DNA of 64,000 nucleotides from Formicarius rufipectus (GCA_013399695.1 VXAU01002235.1:1046798-1110797); one strand, 5' to 3'. Shown: positions 37,346-50,334, counted from the first letter of the stretch. The notes: generated by a model from the sequence alone, not told the origin. A program made the numbers and translations.

Positions 37346-38159
37346 TGTAGAGGGACTGGTGGCTCAGGTGGAATGGATTTGCATGTCTCAGTCCTGTTCC
37401 TCTGGTCTCTCTCCTCAGCTCCCAGAAAATGAACCATCTTTCCATCCCTGAATGAGATCTTGTCTTGTCAGCACGAGCCAGACCTCCAGGTGAGCACGAG
37501 GTGTTTTTGATGTCTCATATTGTCTCATCTGTGAATTCAATTTACTGTACTCCAGCTAACCACCACCAGCTGTTTCCCTTATTACAAACCCTATAGTACC
37601 CAAATTAATTCACACATGCCCTTTTTAAGGTGATGTGTGACACAACCAATCTGAGGGAACAGATGAGCATTCCTGTGTCCAGCTTTAATCATCCCAGTCG
37701 ATATTCCCTTGTTTTAATACTCAGCCTCATGTTCAGACAGGAGCCCCTCCCTGTGCACCCCGTGCACACCCGGAAGGATTAAATGGAGCTAAAGTGGGAT
37801 GTTTGGAACAACCTCTGAAATGCTGAGGGCACCTGTTGGCACTAATAGAGCAGCATGTGTGGAACATGGGTGCACACACTGCGATGGATGTACACAGGTA
37901 CTGAGGGGATTGGGGTGGATAAAGTGGCATTTAACACAAACACATTGGAATCAAAGCAGGGTGAAAAGAACATACACAGAGCCGGTCCCTTGTTCAATGT
38001 TTTCAGAGTTCATCTGGGGTATAAACATCTCTGTGCACAGAGGGCACTTGCCTGCATTTAAAATTGCTGTTCAGTCTCTATCTTTGTTTGGAATGTGCCA
38101 CTGATTCATAACCACCTCCCTGTAGCAGTTGGCACCTCTGCCATGGGAGCTGCAGGAAA

Positions 38160-38260
38160 GGGTAATTAAATTTAATAGAAGCCACCCTTGCTTTGAAGCT
38201 GCCCTGGCTTTAGGGCCACGAGGAGAAGCAATTAAACCCGAGCAGCCACGGATTTCAACT
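38160..38260. other. Candidate conserved noncoding element
   Basis: Short unique patch with 'gggtaattaaatttaatag' at the left and 'gaagcaattaaacccgag' at the right, flanking a GC-balanced core. Two ATTAAA-type homeodomain cores 70 bases apart. No coding signal. Appearance-based call. Confidence 0.3.
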
Positions 38261-40155
38261 GAAGGTATAGAGTGATTTTTTTATTTTTTTTAAAGGAAAT
38301 TTCCCCTGTAAACAGATTTGGGTTGTCAGATCTGGTTGGATTTAAAGCTACAGAAATTTCCTTCTTTGGAAAATCTTCTCTTGAAGTAAACTGAAATGAT
38401 TGTTTCGCTTTCGTGCTTTTACCAAAGATTAGTCTTTAAGTAACAAGGACAGGGAAAAATATTCCAGAATGCCATAATCAGTGCCAAAGATAGTTCTAGG
38501 TATTTCAAAATAATTTTTAGGAGTTTCCCATAAAGGATCAGTTAGAAATGGTCTGATTCTAGTGGAGACATTATTTGGAAAATCAAAGTGTTAACTCAGG
38601 TAATATTTACAAGTAGGTAAAATTGTCCTGATTTTCACTTACTCTTGGAAATATTTGCAGAGTCTCAGCTAAGCCAGAGGCACATGTGAAAAATCTTACT
38701 GTTTTTCATCTCTCTTCCCCTCCTCAGAGTTTCCAGGTGTGCACAGATTGCAGGGATGTAGTAACTCTTTAGTTTGAGTCCTGTGGGGAGCAGCACACCT
38801 TTTCCAGTGGGAGATTCTTCCCTCTTAAGGTCTCTGGGATACCCGAGGTTTGTATTTTAAACCACCTCTCCCATTATGTTTGACCTCATTAAAAACATTT
38901 CCTTTAGAAACCCAGCAAAACCCCAAACAGAATCCAAATATAAATCAATGCAAATGCAATTACTGTAACCGACCCTCCTCTGTGCCTCAGGGTCTGGAAA
39001 AATCCATTGATTCTCTGCTGTAATTTATCTGGGAAGTAAGAACACCCCATTTCACTTCCAAGTAGGAGCCCTGAGTGAAACACTCAGATCCCTGGAGGAG
39101 GCAGCACTGCCGGTGCAGCTGCAGGGACTGGGAGTGGGGAGGACTGGGAGATCACTGGAGTGGTGCCTAGTTGTAACTGGAGGGTCTGGAGGGTTCTGGT
39201 GACGCTCTGCACCAGCAGCAGTGGGTCAGCAGGATGGCTCTGTGGTGCCAGGAGTCTGCCCTGGGCTCTCTGATGTTACATCTCTGCACAGGGCAGGGTT
39301 GGTCTCTCTTTGGGTATTTCTACTGTTGTGGGATACCCCAATTGCAAACTTGTCATGTTTGGGTGGAGTCTTAAGGACTGTTCTATCAGGGAAGGAACCC
39401 AGATCTAAAGGGGTACTTTGTCTTTCATTTTCCCAGTGAAAATTGGGGTAGTGACATCCTGGGACAACGTGGAGAAGACCTGGAGGCACCTGTATGAACA
39501 AGCTGAGTGAGAGGCCAACCCTGCTGACCCAGACCCCACTCAGTCTTTCAATTGACAAAAAATGTCTGAGATGTTTACAAGCTGTTGCTGCCCTGTCTGT
39601 GCTCTGCTGGTGCCACTGTCCCTGTGCCTGTCCCCATGCCCTTGTCAGGGATGTACAGGGGAAGCTTCACTGTGTTGCTTTAGATCCCAGCCAAAATACA
39701 CAGAAAAAACCTGAAAAACTTCTGTGTGAGTACGTTCTTCCTGATGGAAGGGCTGTCAAGGCAAGAGGCCAGATATTCCAAGCCCCTGAAGTGCCCACAG
39801 AGGCAGAAATCCTTGGGCCAGGTTTGGGAGGATGGTTCTCTGGAGCATCGCCAGGCATTGCAAGCACATCCAGTCCAATATCCTGAGGAACCTACTCTAA
39901 TTGGGCAGATTGACTCTTTTCCAACATTTCAAGGACAGGCTGCTGAAGGAGCTCCAGGCAGGAGTTCCCAACACAACTCATGTCAAGGTTGTTTCACCCC
40001 AAGGTTGTATGTACTCCCTGTGGATTGGTGCTTCGTTGTTTGGCAGCTTCAGAGCATTTAGGAATATGTGGATTGCCAGGGAAGGCTGTAGTATGGTTGG
40101 GCCAATGGTACTCCTGAGAAAATGCTTTTGAAAATTTCAGTAGGACCATCCAGGA

Positions 40156-40167
40156 TTTTTTTTTTTT
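40156..40167 (+). repeat. Poly(T) run, 12 bases
   Basis: Run of 12 T inside unique DNA; nothing recognisable adjoins it. Confidence 0.9.
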
Positions 40168-40250
40168 AAGTGCCAATCTGAACAGCTGGAGAGCAGTTAA
40201 TAAATCAGTACAAAAATAATTGATTTATAGTAAGTGATTTTATAGCTTGC

Positions 40251-40304
40251 TGAAGAAAGGTCCCTTGTGCATTGCGTTGAAGAAAGGGTCCTTGTTCAGA
40301 GCAT
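40251..40304 (+). repeat. Imperfect tandem duplication, unit 27 bases
   Basis: 'tgaagaaaggtcccttg' at 40,251 recurs as 'tgaagaaagggtccttg' at 40,278, followed in both by a similar 'tgcattgc' / 'cagagcat' segment that has diverged. A simple local duplication with no known role. Confidence 0.8.
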
Positions 40305-41039
40305 TTTTGCCATTCAAGATGTTGGTTTTAATTCTAGAAATGTGTTGATCCCTGCTAGAACTGCAAACAGTTTGTCAGACTTTTAAACACTTGAGAAGGA
40401 GCCCCTCCACCCTGTGCCCGCGGGGACTGGCACTGTGCCACTCCCTGTAAACTGCCAGCGAGGGGAGAGAGACCTCTGAGGGGGAACCAGGGTCTGCTGA
40501 CCCTTCCCCATGGCCCTGGAGATCTCCTGGAGGAGCTCAGGGAGGACTGGACTTCTCCACTTGGTTTTTCTCACGAAATAAGTTAATCTGGTTGTTAAAG
40601 CAGAGCTCTCACACCCAGAACGGTGCTATCGGTGGCCTTCCCAAGGGATTTGCTGTGTCACATCCCATAACATATTGCCTCTGTTTCACCAGCTGTGGGG
40701 TTTCACCAATATTCCAGCAGGACTAAGGACTAAATGAGACTAAATTTAGATAACTTTATAGTGTTCATTAAAATCAGTAAATTAGAGAGCACAAGGTGAA
40801 AGGTGTCCAATTTGGGTTGATCTTTAGAGGACTCCTGGGTGAATGTTTTGATGTCAGGCATCTGAGGGATGGGTCCTGCGCTGGCATGATTCCTCTTTGG
40901 GAAAAGCTGAATCCATTAGGAGAAAATGTTATCCCTCTGCCTCCTCACCCAGAGCTGGGGAAAGTGATGATCCTGCAAACTTTTTCTGGAATTACTAAAC
41001 AAATCTACCTTGCTGAGCTTGTTGTTTATAAATAATTCC

Positions 41040-41180
41040 ACCAGTGTAAATACCCAGCCTTAGCGATTGGATTGCCAACGTGAACTAGGAAATCCATAAC
41101 AAAGGTGTGGATTTTCAGCAATGAAATTTGCATTCGAGTAAACAACTTGAACATTATGTATTTACAGAGACCATCTTTAT
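41040..41180. other. Candidate conserved noncoding element
   Basis: Unique balanced DNA with 'gccttagcgattggattgcc' (containing an inverted CCAAT core), then 'gaaatttgcattcgag' and 'cattatgtatttac'. No coding signal. The call is from texture only. Confidence 0.25.
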
Positions 41181-42020
41181 CCACCCCTGCAAGTGTGTGC
41201 ATTGTTCCCCTCAGGCAAGAGGAATCCCCTTCTTAATTTGGGAAAGTGATTTATGCTGTCATTTATACATTGTTCAGAAATTATTGGGGGGTGGGGGGAG
41301 GAACAAACGTGAAGATATCCCTGAGAGCTTCTTGAAACAGTTCGAGACTAACATGCAAACAGGGGAAGATCTGAAATGTGTCTCGTGAATCGCTCGGTTC
41401 AGGTCTGGCAGTGCTCGTTCGACTGCGGAGGTGAATCTCCAAACTCAGGGATGCCCTCTGCTGCCTTGGGACCGATTAGTCACCTGTCACCTCCTCCCGC
41501 TGCCCTTGGAAGGATCACAACGCTCTTCTCCTCTCCTACAGGACATTTCCAAGTGGTCTGAAGGAGGCACAGAGTCCTCTGAGCACCGAACACTCCCTCG
41601 GCAGGGCAAGGGGGGAAAACAGAACAGATTGGAAGGACTTGGGCAGGGGAATGGAGGATGATTTGTGGACGACTCCACAGGACCCACCAAACCTCATTTT
41701 CCCCATGAGCAGAGTGAAAGCACAAAGCAAAGTGCTGGAGAAAAGCACGAGGCTTTCCTGCTCCAAAGGCTTCACAAAGTTGAGATCCATTTTCCTCCCT
41801 CAAGTTAATGCAAGTATTCAGAGCACTTTAGAGCTGTTATACAATCAGAATCAGCAATCTTGGCTCTTTCTGCTATTCCAGAATGTCACCTTTTAGCAGC
41901 TTGCTGGAAATGGGTTAAAAACCAAGGTGTGTCTTGGACAGTTTAAATATTATGCAGCTCACTGTGCTCCGTATCAGGGGGGATTCACAGTATTTAGACT
42001 CCAATAATCTAATGCAAATT

Positions 42021-42077
42021 AAAAATAAAAAAAAAAAAAGGCACAAAAAAAATCTGATGCAAAATAAAAATGAAAAA
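42021..42077 (+). repeat. A-rich low-complexity tract
   Basis: A-rich stretch with a 13-base A run at 42,027-42,039 and repeated 'caaaataaaaatg'-like pieces around it. Simple sequence. Confidence 0.9.
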
Positions 42078-42723
42078 AACTGTGCTGGAAAGCAGAGGGA
42101 GGGGAATGGTGAAACTCGGGGGTGCTGTCAGGAAGGAGAGGAGAGAAGGGAAGAGCAGGAGGGCTCTGCAGACCCAGAGCAGACACAAACTGTGCTCACA
42201 CAGAGACACCCCACTGAGCTCCATGTGAGCTTTTAATGAGATTTCACCCTCACAGACCATGATATGGACTGAAGTGATCCTGGATGGATTCACTGATACC
42301 CAACTCCTTTTACCTGCAGGAACCCAGTTCAGCCCCTCCCAGCTGAGAATCCTTCAACAGCCCATCATTACAGGGCTGCAGCAGCCCCGGGACTGGCCTG
42401 GCCTGGCTGTTCCCATTTAGGCACGACTTTGCTCAAGGACACACTATGAGACAGCAGAAGTTGGCACATGTTCCTTGACTCCTGCCTGATTTGAGGCTCC
42501 TGTCACCTTGTGCTGCCATGACTGCACAGAACACTGGAAATTCATTCCTTCAGTTGTATTTTATTTTTGCTTTGAAGGGTCTGAGGTCTCAGTCATTTGG
42601 GACCTTATTCCCTCAGCTCCCATACCATAGGAAATGAGTTACAGGAATCCTTCCTCTCATGTATTTCCATCTGGGCTCTACCTGTGCTGTGAACACATGG
42701 AGGATTTAAATTGTAAATTTGAC

Positions 42724-42882
42724 CAGGGAGCTTGTGGAGTCTCCCTCTCTGGAGACATTCCAAACCCACCTGAATATGTTCCCACATCACCTGCTCCAGG
42801 TGACCATGCCTGAGCAGGTGTGTTGGACTGGATGATCTCCAGAGGGCCCTTCCAACCCCAACTATTATTCTGGGATTCTGTA
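42724..42882 (+). mobile_element. CR1 LINE 3' fragment
   Basis: Plus-strand CR1: 'ctctctggagacattccaaac', 'tgctccaggtgaccatgcc', 'gttggactggatgatctcc' and 'ggcccttccaaccccaac', ending in 'attctgggattctgta', a degraded terminal octamer repeat. This is a different CR1 subfamily from the other copies, with the 'ggatgatctccagaggg' signature. Intact at the 3' side and 5'-truncated. Confidence 0.88.
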
Positions 42883-44011
42883 AATGCCTGGGATTTTTCT
42901 AGTCTATGGAAAGCAGCATTAGTCTGCAGGGATTAAAAAGTGTGAGCCAAATGCCATCGCTCAGAACATCCCCTTCCCTTCCTTCTTCTCCACCAGCTTT
43001 ATGTTCTGACTGTGATGCCACATGGTCTGGAATACCCCTTGGGTCAGCTGGGATCACCTGTCCTGGCTGTGTCCCCTCCCAACTCTTTGTGCACCCCAAT
43101 CCACTTGCTGGTGGGGTGAGTGAGGAGCAGAGACAGCCTTGGCTCTGTGTAAACCCTGCTCAGCAATAATGAAAACATCCCTGTGTTATCAACACTGTTT
43201 CCAGCACAAATCCAAAACAGCCCCACACCAGCTACTGGGAAGAAGATTAACTCTCTCCCAGCCAAAACTCCCTCCCTCCCCAAGTCTCAGTTAAATTTCA
43301 ATCCAGCAGCAGCTCTTTATTTTCTTTTAAATGTCAAACAATTCATCATTTTGCACTTTGCCCATTCCCCGTGAATTTAAAGGTTTTATTGGCACTCGGG
43401 AATGTCAGCTCGGGACAATGCACACTGATTACCCCAAACAATGTAGTTCTTGTCACCCTGCCCATTTTTGGCTGCAAGCTCTCCAGAGCTGTAGGAGAGC
43501 TCATGCTTTCTCGCTCTCCTCCCTGTTATCACACACATAATAAAACCTCTGGGCTCAAATATACCCTAGACATTTATTATCTTTGTTATTCCTGTCCCCT
43601 GTCCTCATCCTGTGTGGGCACTGAGAGGTGCCCTCACCTCACCTTGCAGGGCTCCAGGAGGGTGATGATGGGCAACATGTTCTGAGAGCAGCTGGAATAG
43701 AGATGCCAAGTGTGTCTTCTCCAAAGGGGCACAGAGGAAAGGAGCACCTTTGTTTACCCTGGATGAGCTCAGAAACACCTTGCTCACTGTTGTACCCCTC
43801 AAGGGGCAGCAGCCAAGGCCAGATCTGAGTTATCCAGGTGATGGGGTGTTTGTTCCCCATCGGTGGGCAGAAGGAAGTGATGCCAGGCAGCCTGGCACTG
43901 ACACATCAAGCAGCTGCTCATGGAAGACTGACAACTGTCAGAGATACTCAGTGATGTAGCACTGCTTGTCCCACAGACCAGCAGAGACCCCTCAGAGACC
44001 CTGACGGTCAA
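42883..44011. other. Gene-free unique DNA
   Basis: About 1.1 kb between two CR1 copies with no gene. A patch near 43,350-43,500 ('gaatttaaaggttttattgg') may be conserved noncoding DNA, but this is weak. Frames of 60-104 codons overlap on both strands without any recognisable domain. Confidence 0.62.
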
Positions 44012-44152
44012 GGATTTATGGAGTGGTGTGGACTGGAAGGGACATTTAAAGGCCATTTAATCCAAACTCCCTGCAATGAGTAGGGTCATCTTCAACCAGA
44101 CCAGGTTGCTCAGAGTGCTGTCCAACCTGCCCTTGGATGTTCCCAGGGATGG
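44012..44152 (-). mobile_element. CR1 LINE 3' fragment
   Basis: Minus-strand CR1: 'tttatggagtggtgtgg', 'actggaagggacattt', 'gtagggtcatcttcaacc', 'ccaggttgctcagagtgc' and 'gtccaacctgcccttgg'. The terminal octamer repeat is absent or eroded. Same subfamily as 19,347-19,489. Confidence 0.87.
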
Positions 44153-45439
44153 GCCCAGAGGGAGTGGAATGGCTGAGGGGCCACAGGCTGTGCAGATGTG
44201 TCCAGAAATAACCACTGGGACATTTAGGAATGACCAAAAAAGATAAAGGTGTTACCCAGAGACAGGTAAATATCAGCCCCACATTGAGTGTGAGCAGCTC
44301 CATCAGATGATTTACCAAGGAACTGGAAGGTCTACCTCCATTTCTCAACTTTGGAGACATCCAGGTGTGTATCTGAGTGTGAGGGATTTGATATGAAGGA
44401 GGTAAGAACATTCCAGAGCTTTGCCAGGTGGAGATGTCCTTACACGGAGCGAGCTGCAACTCTGGGTGAGGGAGACTCTGCAGTCATTACACCCAGACCC
44501 ACACGTGCACCCACACACACACACACTGATTTTATTAAGCCATTCCATGCAAGTATTTTATGTATGTATATTTTTTTTATTTGGAAAACTTCAGAGTGCT
44601 GTTTTTTCACACACAGTAAAGTTGGCTTTGCTGAGATTCATTAGTCCCCTTTCCCCCGTGTGTAAATGGATCTCTCTCAGTTATGCAATGCAAGGGTGCA
44701 CAACCATGAAAAGTGCAGAGCCAGCCAAAAAAAGCATTGTTCCGAGCTCAAACGTGTAAAATATTCATATTCAATAATAAAAAAATAAAAAAACCCCAGC
44801 CCTTAATAAAAAATTCACGGTGTAAAATATGCATTGTCGTTCCATCCCCAGGGCTGCAGCCGCTTCCAGCCCAACATGTTACAGGGGTTTTCACTGCCTT
44901 GTTTTACTCGATTAATTCCAAACCAATTCACTCCCAGACATCCCAGTATTAGGTGCCTAAATTGATTCTGATTTCTCTGAGGGCGGTGTATCTATGACTG
45001 CAGTAATAGCTGGCAGGAGCAGAGGCTGCTCAGAGCACCCAGCGGGGTGTGTGGAGGGGCTGTCCCTGCGCTGGTGGCACATGTGGACACCACAGCCACA
45101 CTGGGCACAGACACCCCAGCCAGCTCCAAACAAGCAGGAGAGGTGTCTTGGCATGATCCCTGGACCCCATTGTTACCCCTATGCCTTAATCAGCAAATGA
45201 GCCCAAGGTTAGTGTGGGTGAGCAGCTCCCCAAGGAGGAGGGAGCACATTCTGAACACACTGAGGTGTCTCCCACCAGAACTGCCCTACAGAACCTCCTG
45301 GGTTGCTTTGCACACAGGGCAGAAGAAACAAAATAATCTTGCCACTGTTTTATCAAAGGGAATCAGAGACAGGTGGAAACAAATACCTGGCTCAGATCCT
45401 GACTGAAGTGAGCAGCAGAGCCAGGGATATTGTCTAAAG
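44153..45439. other. Gene-free unique DNA
   Basis: About 1.3 kb between two CR1 copies. A short (CA)n run is at 44,511-44,526. T- and A-rich stretches occur at 44,565-44,580 and 44,780-44,810. No supportable gene. Confidence 0.62.
44511..44526 (+). repeat. Short (CA)n microsatellite
   Basis: About eight CA units, preceded by 'cacacgtgcac'. Too short to be informative except as a possible length marker. Confidence 0.9.
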
Positions 45440-45741
45440 CTTCCTCCCGAGGGGCAGCTCCAATCTCTGCTCTCTGTGACAGGGACAGGAGCTGAGGGGA
45501 CAGCTGGAGCTGTGTCAGGGCAGGGTTAGGTTGGATCTCAGTCTCTCAGAAAAGGTTCTTCCCCCAGAGGGTGTCTGGGCACTGAACAGGCTCCCCAGGG
45601 CAGCGGGCACAGCGCTAAGGAGCATTTGGACAATGCTCTCAGGAACAGGGTGGGATTGTTGGAGTGTCCTGTACAGGGCCAGGAGTGGGACTGGACAACC
45701 CTTGTGAGTCCCTCCCAGCTCAGGATATTCTGTGATTCTAT
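45440..45741 (+). mobile_element. CR1 LINE 3' fragment, about 300 bases
   Basis: Plus-strand CR1: 'cagggcagggttaggttgg', 'cttcccccagagggtgtc', 'gaacaggctccccaggg', 'gtgggattgttggagtgtcc', 'cagggccaggagtgggac' and 'tcaggatattctgtgattct' at its 3' end. It lacks the 5' part. Inverted relative to the related copy at 37,031-37,345, and shares its subfamily with the young copy nested at 7,816-7,904. Confidence 0.92.
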
Positions 45742-48700
45742 AATTTAATTTACATTTTTCTGCATCTCCACTAGTGCCAGAACTGCCAGGCCAAACTGCC
45801 TCCCGGTGTGTCCCAGGGGGGATGGCAGAAGGATGGGACAGACGAGTCCTGCACCAGTCAGGATCATCTGGAACTGGAACTGAACCACCAAACCCCTGTG
45901 TTGACAGGTGCCCTGTGCTGCTCTTGTGTAATTAGGGACTGTGTGGGTCCCAAGAGCAGAGCAGTGGAGGAGAATATGAAAGTAATCTTCTAAATGTTGC
46001 TAAAGAAAAGAGAGCTCATGAACAAGAGGAAGGGTTCTGGCACGTAATTTTTATGGAGATATATGAGAGAAAAGATTGAGAAACTTCAAAACAACCAATG
46101 CCTCAGAAGTTTCTTTTATCTAAAGTACAACTGATTTGATGCTTTACGTAAAAAGAATCCCAGGGAGCATAAATCAGGGGATGGAAGATATGTTTTAAAA
46201 AGGCCTCCAAATATAATTTCTTTACGTCCCACATTCTCAAGCCAAATATTTTAAATGGAAAAGCATGTGGGATAAGGAACATGTATATTATTCATGTCTT
46301 TAAGGACCATTACCAGCAAGGTGATTTGTTCTGTGTTCACAGTCTGGTATTTATGTACAAGGGAAAGAAAGAAACTTCAGAAAAATCTGATGTTGGGAAA
46401 ACTGTGACCACAAGTGACAGTATGGAAGTAGTAAAATGTGCTGTGTTGTGACAGCTGTCTGTCATGTTTGAGATTTTTGATGGAAAAAAAGGGAGTAGGA
46501 ACTGTTCCTTCTCCCTTCTAACTGGTGTCAAATTTGAGCCACAGCACTGAGGTCCTTGAAAGGGAACTGTGACAAGGAAGCACCTTCAGTGGCTTTGAGT
46601 AACATCCCATCCTCTCCATCCCAAAGTTCAGAACATCCATCTCCATCTGCCTGTCCCTCAGTGCTGTGCTCCTGCAGCCTTTGAGAATTTACTGCTTGTT
46701 TTTGCAATGAATCTCTCACTGAGCAGGGAGGGGAATTTGATGGTGTTAGAAGACATTTGTCTCCCAGTGGGCTCCCAAGACAACTTGGATCAAGTGTAGC
46801 CCTGCTGATGTCAGAGCCCTGGACTAACCCAAGAGCCCCTCAGTCCTTGTAATCCAGAGGAGCTGAGATTTGGAAAGATTCAGCCCATCAGATCCTTTGT
46901 TGTCTGAAAAATCTAAAGGGAAACACACACATTGCCAAAGTTGTTTCTATTGGTCATTCCCAAATTCCTACAGAAACCAATATTTTCAGAACAGCACAGC
47001 AGAACAGTGAAACGGTGCTGGTGGTCTGATGACATCCTCTGAAGTGCTGTCTTTTGGCCAAACCAATATGTATTTCCTAGAAGTCCATGTCCCCAGAGGA
47101 AGAAGTCATGGATTTTTAAGGTATCCAAGACAACAGTGCAGATGCCGATTCCAGCTATGCTGCTGTAAACCCACTGTGTTCAGTGATGCACTTCAAAACT
47201 GTGGTTTTTTATTGTGGGGGGAAAGGATGGATCCCTGCATATGCAGTCCACCCTTTTGGAGGTTGTATTTCCAGACCTTTCTCAGGCTTTCTAGGGCAAG
47301 TCACTGAGATCTGGTTTCACCCCGTCTTTAAGCTTTACAACTAAAGCAAAAAACTTAAAACTCTGATTCAGGCAAGTGGAGAGAGACAGATTTCACCTAC
47401 CTATGAGCTGCTGAGCTTTTATTCCTTTCCATTTAGTGAAAATAAAATCTTTTGGGATTGGGTTCCTAATTTAATTCCCTTCTTTATGGACATTAGAAAA
47501 ACTGAGTCTTGGCCCTTGTCTTCCTGAGCATCACTTCCAGTGTTGTGGTCCTGAAATGCTGTGAAAAAGATTGAAGACCTCTTAAACACCCATTTTCAGA
47601 TTGGAATTATTTTTGTTATTAGAAAGTTGTGCCCGAAGGCTTGAAGAAATGAACAAACAAAAGTGTTACTTGGGATATTTAAAAGTAAAAAGAGCTGAAG
47701 TCAAAGTAGCTGCTGTTTGAGGGGGTGATGCTCTAAGGCTTGGGCTGTGTCCTGCTACAGGCAGATTTACCTGTTTGGGAAGATAAGCTGATTTTCAGGC
47801 CCTCCTCTTTGCTTGATCAAATACTCAGGGATGGAAAAACCCCCAGGCAATGTAGTTGTGTGTATTGTTCTCCTCTGGTTTGGCTTTAGTTGATGAGATG
47901 CCACAGCACAGGAGATGCCTCTCCAACCTGTGTGAGCTCCCCTGACACCTGGGGGTCCTGGGGGTCCCTGTGGATGGCAGTCCATCCCCATGGAGCAAAT
48001 GAAGGTTGGGGGTTGTCCAGAGCAAAAGGTCCCTTAGAATTACCTGCTCTTCTGACCTGGAGCAAAGGCCAAAGGATCCCACCTGCAAACAGGATTAACT
48101 CAGCCCCAGTTGCCAGGGTTATACACCCAGAATATCCAGTCTCGCCATCAAGCCTGCCCAAATAATTTAATAGCAGTTCCACCAGTTTGATCCATGTCCA
48201 ACAGCTTTTATTCCCAGTTTATTTTTTCCAGGATGTGTCCGTGTCATGAACAACTAAATGCGTGAGGTTTTTCTTTCAGGAGCCACAGAAGGGATTAAAC
48301 CCAACAATAATTCATGAAATTACTTCACATTTTGTTTTCTCCTCACATCTCCTAAGGAATTCCCCAATTCTCAGTCTGTTCCAACTGGCACTATCATACA
48401 CATGAGCTCTAATATCAGTGCAGTCTGTAATGGTTCCAGTTTTTCTGGTGAGGGATTACATGAAACAGAAATAATTCTTTCCATGGGAGATCACAGTCCC
48501 ACCTTGGCCTCAGATATTCCCACCCAGGAGTGAAGGACTTTTTCTTGGGTACCTGTTCCTTCTTCAGTTATGAAAGATAATGTTGTTTAACTTACCCAGG
48601 CATAAATCCAGTTCATTAATTTCATTCCTGATCATTTAATTCCTAAAGGAATCTGATTACACAGCCTATTGTAAATCCAGCCTTTATATTTTGGCTGAAT

Positions 48701-49200
48701 GTTCCAAGATTACTAACTCCATATAAATTACACAACAGTGTCCCTATTTTAGTGACTGAAGTGCATCAGCATTAGACAAAAGCTCACCTTGAGGAACTGT
48801 CAGGCACTGATGGACATGACTCGTATTTGAGGGGTAAATTGCCACTGATTAAGAAGAGTTTGGAACAAATGTCCCCTCTCACAAGTTGGGATTTTCTGTT
48901 CCCATAACAGAATGGGCTTCAGGGATTTTTTTTTTATTATTATTTTTTGGCAGTGGGTTTTAGAGCAGGAAAATAGGAAATGAACTGGAAAATTTGAAGA
49001 CTGCAGCAAACAAGAAAATCCTGGAAGGAACACACTCTGGAGATCCACCCTAGTCATTAACAACATGGAAATACTTAATTAGGAAAAGAGAGGGAAGAGC
49101 AAGAGGAAGGATGTCCAAGGAGGCAGTGTTAGCATTGGTGTGCACAGTGTAAACCCCACATTTCTGGGTAAGATAATAGCCCCAAGCATGGAGACAGAGC
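45742..49200. other. Gene-free unique DNA
   Basis: 3.5 kb without a supportable gene or recognised interspersed repeat. A T-rich stretch with short (ATT) pieces is at 48,926-48,947. Two short 'ctgggggtc' units are adjacent near 47,950-47,968. Nothing else of note. Confidence 0.65.
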
Positions 49201-49425
49201 ACAGAATCATGGAACCACAGAACCTCAGAATCATTTAAGTTTGAAAAGCCCTCCCTGCCCGTCTAATCCAACCTGTGCCCAATGCCCACCTTGTCATCCA
49301 GCCCAGAGCACTGAGTGCCTTGTCCAGTCATTCTTTGGACACCTCCATGGATGGGGACTCCACCACCCTCCTGGGCAGCCTCTTCCAGTGCTTGACAACC
49401 CTTTCTAGGAACAAATTTTTCCTGA
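49201..49425 (-). mobile_element. CR1 LINE 3' fragment
   Basis: Minus-strand CR1: 'acagaatcatggaaccacag', 'agaatcatttaagtttg', 'gtctaatccaacctgtgcc', 'gccttgtccagtcattc' and 'ccctcctgggcagcctcttcc', ending near 'aaatttttcctga'. It belongs to the subfamily of the 13,695-14,101 copy ('gagtgcc..gtcc' block). The plus-strand frame 49,275-49,583 runs through it and is not a gene. Confidence 0.88.
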
Positions 49426-50334
49426 AAGGTGGCCCGTGGGGTTTTGAAAGTTCTGCAGAGGCCAGATTGCTGGGGACTGTGTGGGTTGAAGGTGCTCAGG
49501 GAAGATGCTTCAAATGCAAGTCATGGCACGATCATCTCCCCAGTACCAGGACATGGGAAATAAAGCATATGAGGTTACATTAAGGACACCTTGGTCATCT
49601 AAGAAAGTAATTTCTTCTGATGGAGAAACACCTTCTGCCCTCTCCTGAGGAGCACCTTGCAGGGCAAGCAGCCCCCTCAAATACAATTCTTTATTTAAGG
49701 GGGCAATGTAAGAGGGGATCATCTTCAACCTGCCCTTTCCCAATCCACAGCTCCCTCTCCCCAGTCAGGCCCTGCTGAAGGAGCCAGCCCTGCAGAAACA
49801 CCCTCTGTGCAGGTGAGGGACCTGAACCCCATCACCTCCCAGAGCAACAAACAGGGGGATGGCCATGCCTGTGCATCAGTGTGCTGTTCTCTGCCCTGGC
49901 AGGGCCCAGGGAAATACTCTGAGCCTAGAAAATTGTTCAGTAAGAAGGGAAATCAAGTTGTGTGCCCTTTCACCTCCCTGCAGTGTGTACCTGCCACCTC
50001 ATCACTGCCGCCTCCCTCCTGTGCAGGGGCCCTTGAAAGGTTCCCTGGTAGCCAGAAAGCTCCATTACATCAAACACTTCTGTTTACTGTAACCTATAAA
50101 CAGTGTTCTGAACTCAATATATTTCTGCCTGGAAAATTGTTTTCTCCTTGCCTGTACCACACTCAGGGCGAGTGTCTGTTCTTCTGTGTGAGTCGGAGGC
50201 AAAATGCAGCACATTAAACCTCCCACCACAGCAAAATCAAGTAGAGCAATTTAAAATCCCTGGGGTTTGCCAAAAGTTTTTGCACCACTATGTCACATCC
50301 CATACATCAGAATTTGCTGGGGAAAACTTGTGTT
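49426..50334. other. Gene-free unique DNA
   Basis: About 0.9 kb without a supportable gene. The 136-codon frame at 49,807-50,217 has no domain I recognise, and I do not call it. Confidence 0.6.

Larger units (their letters stand above)
37346..42723. other. Gene-free unique DNA
   Basis: No supportable gene. Holds the candidate conserved elements at 38,160-38,260 and 41,040-41,180, a short tandem duplication at 40,251-40,304, a T12 run at 40,156-40,167, a G-run pair at 41,287-41,299 and an A-rich tract at 42,021-42,077. The segment 39,220-40,070 reads as moderately open on both strands and might hide an old, unrecognised repeat, but I cannot identify one. Confidence 0.6.

Noticed and set aside
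37014..37451. 145-codon frame on the plus strand and 134-codon frame on the minus strand
   Set aside because: Both run through a CR1 fragment; they are repeat sequence.
39220..40070. Possible retroviral LTR or unknown repeat
   Set aside because: I looked for LTR ends, a primer binding site and a polypurine tract and found none that match clearly. No related copy elsewhere in the window.
49275..49583. 102-codon frame
   Set aside because: Runs through a minus-strand CR1 copy.
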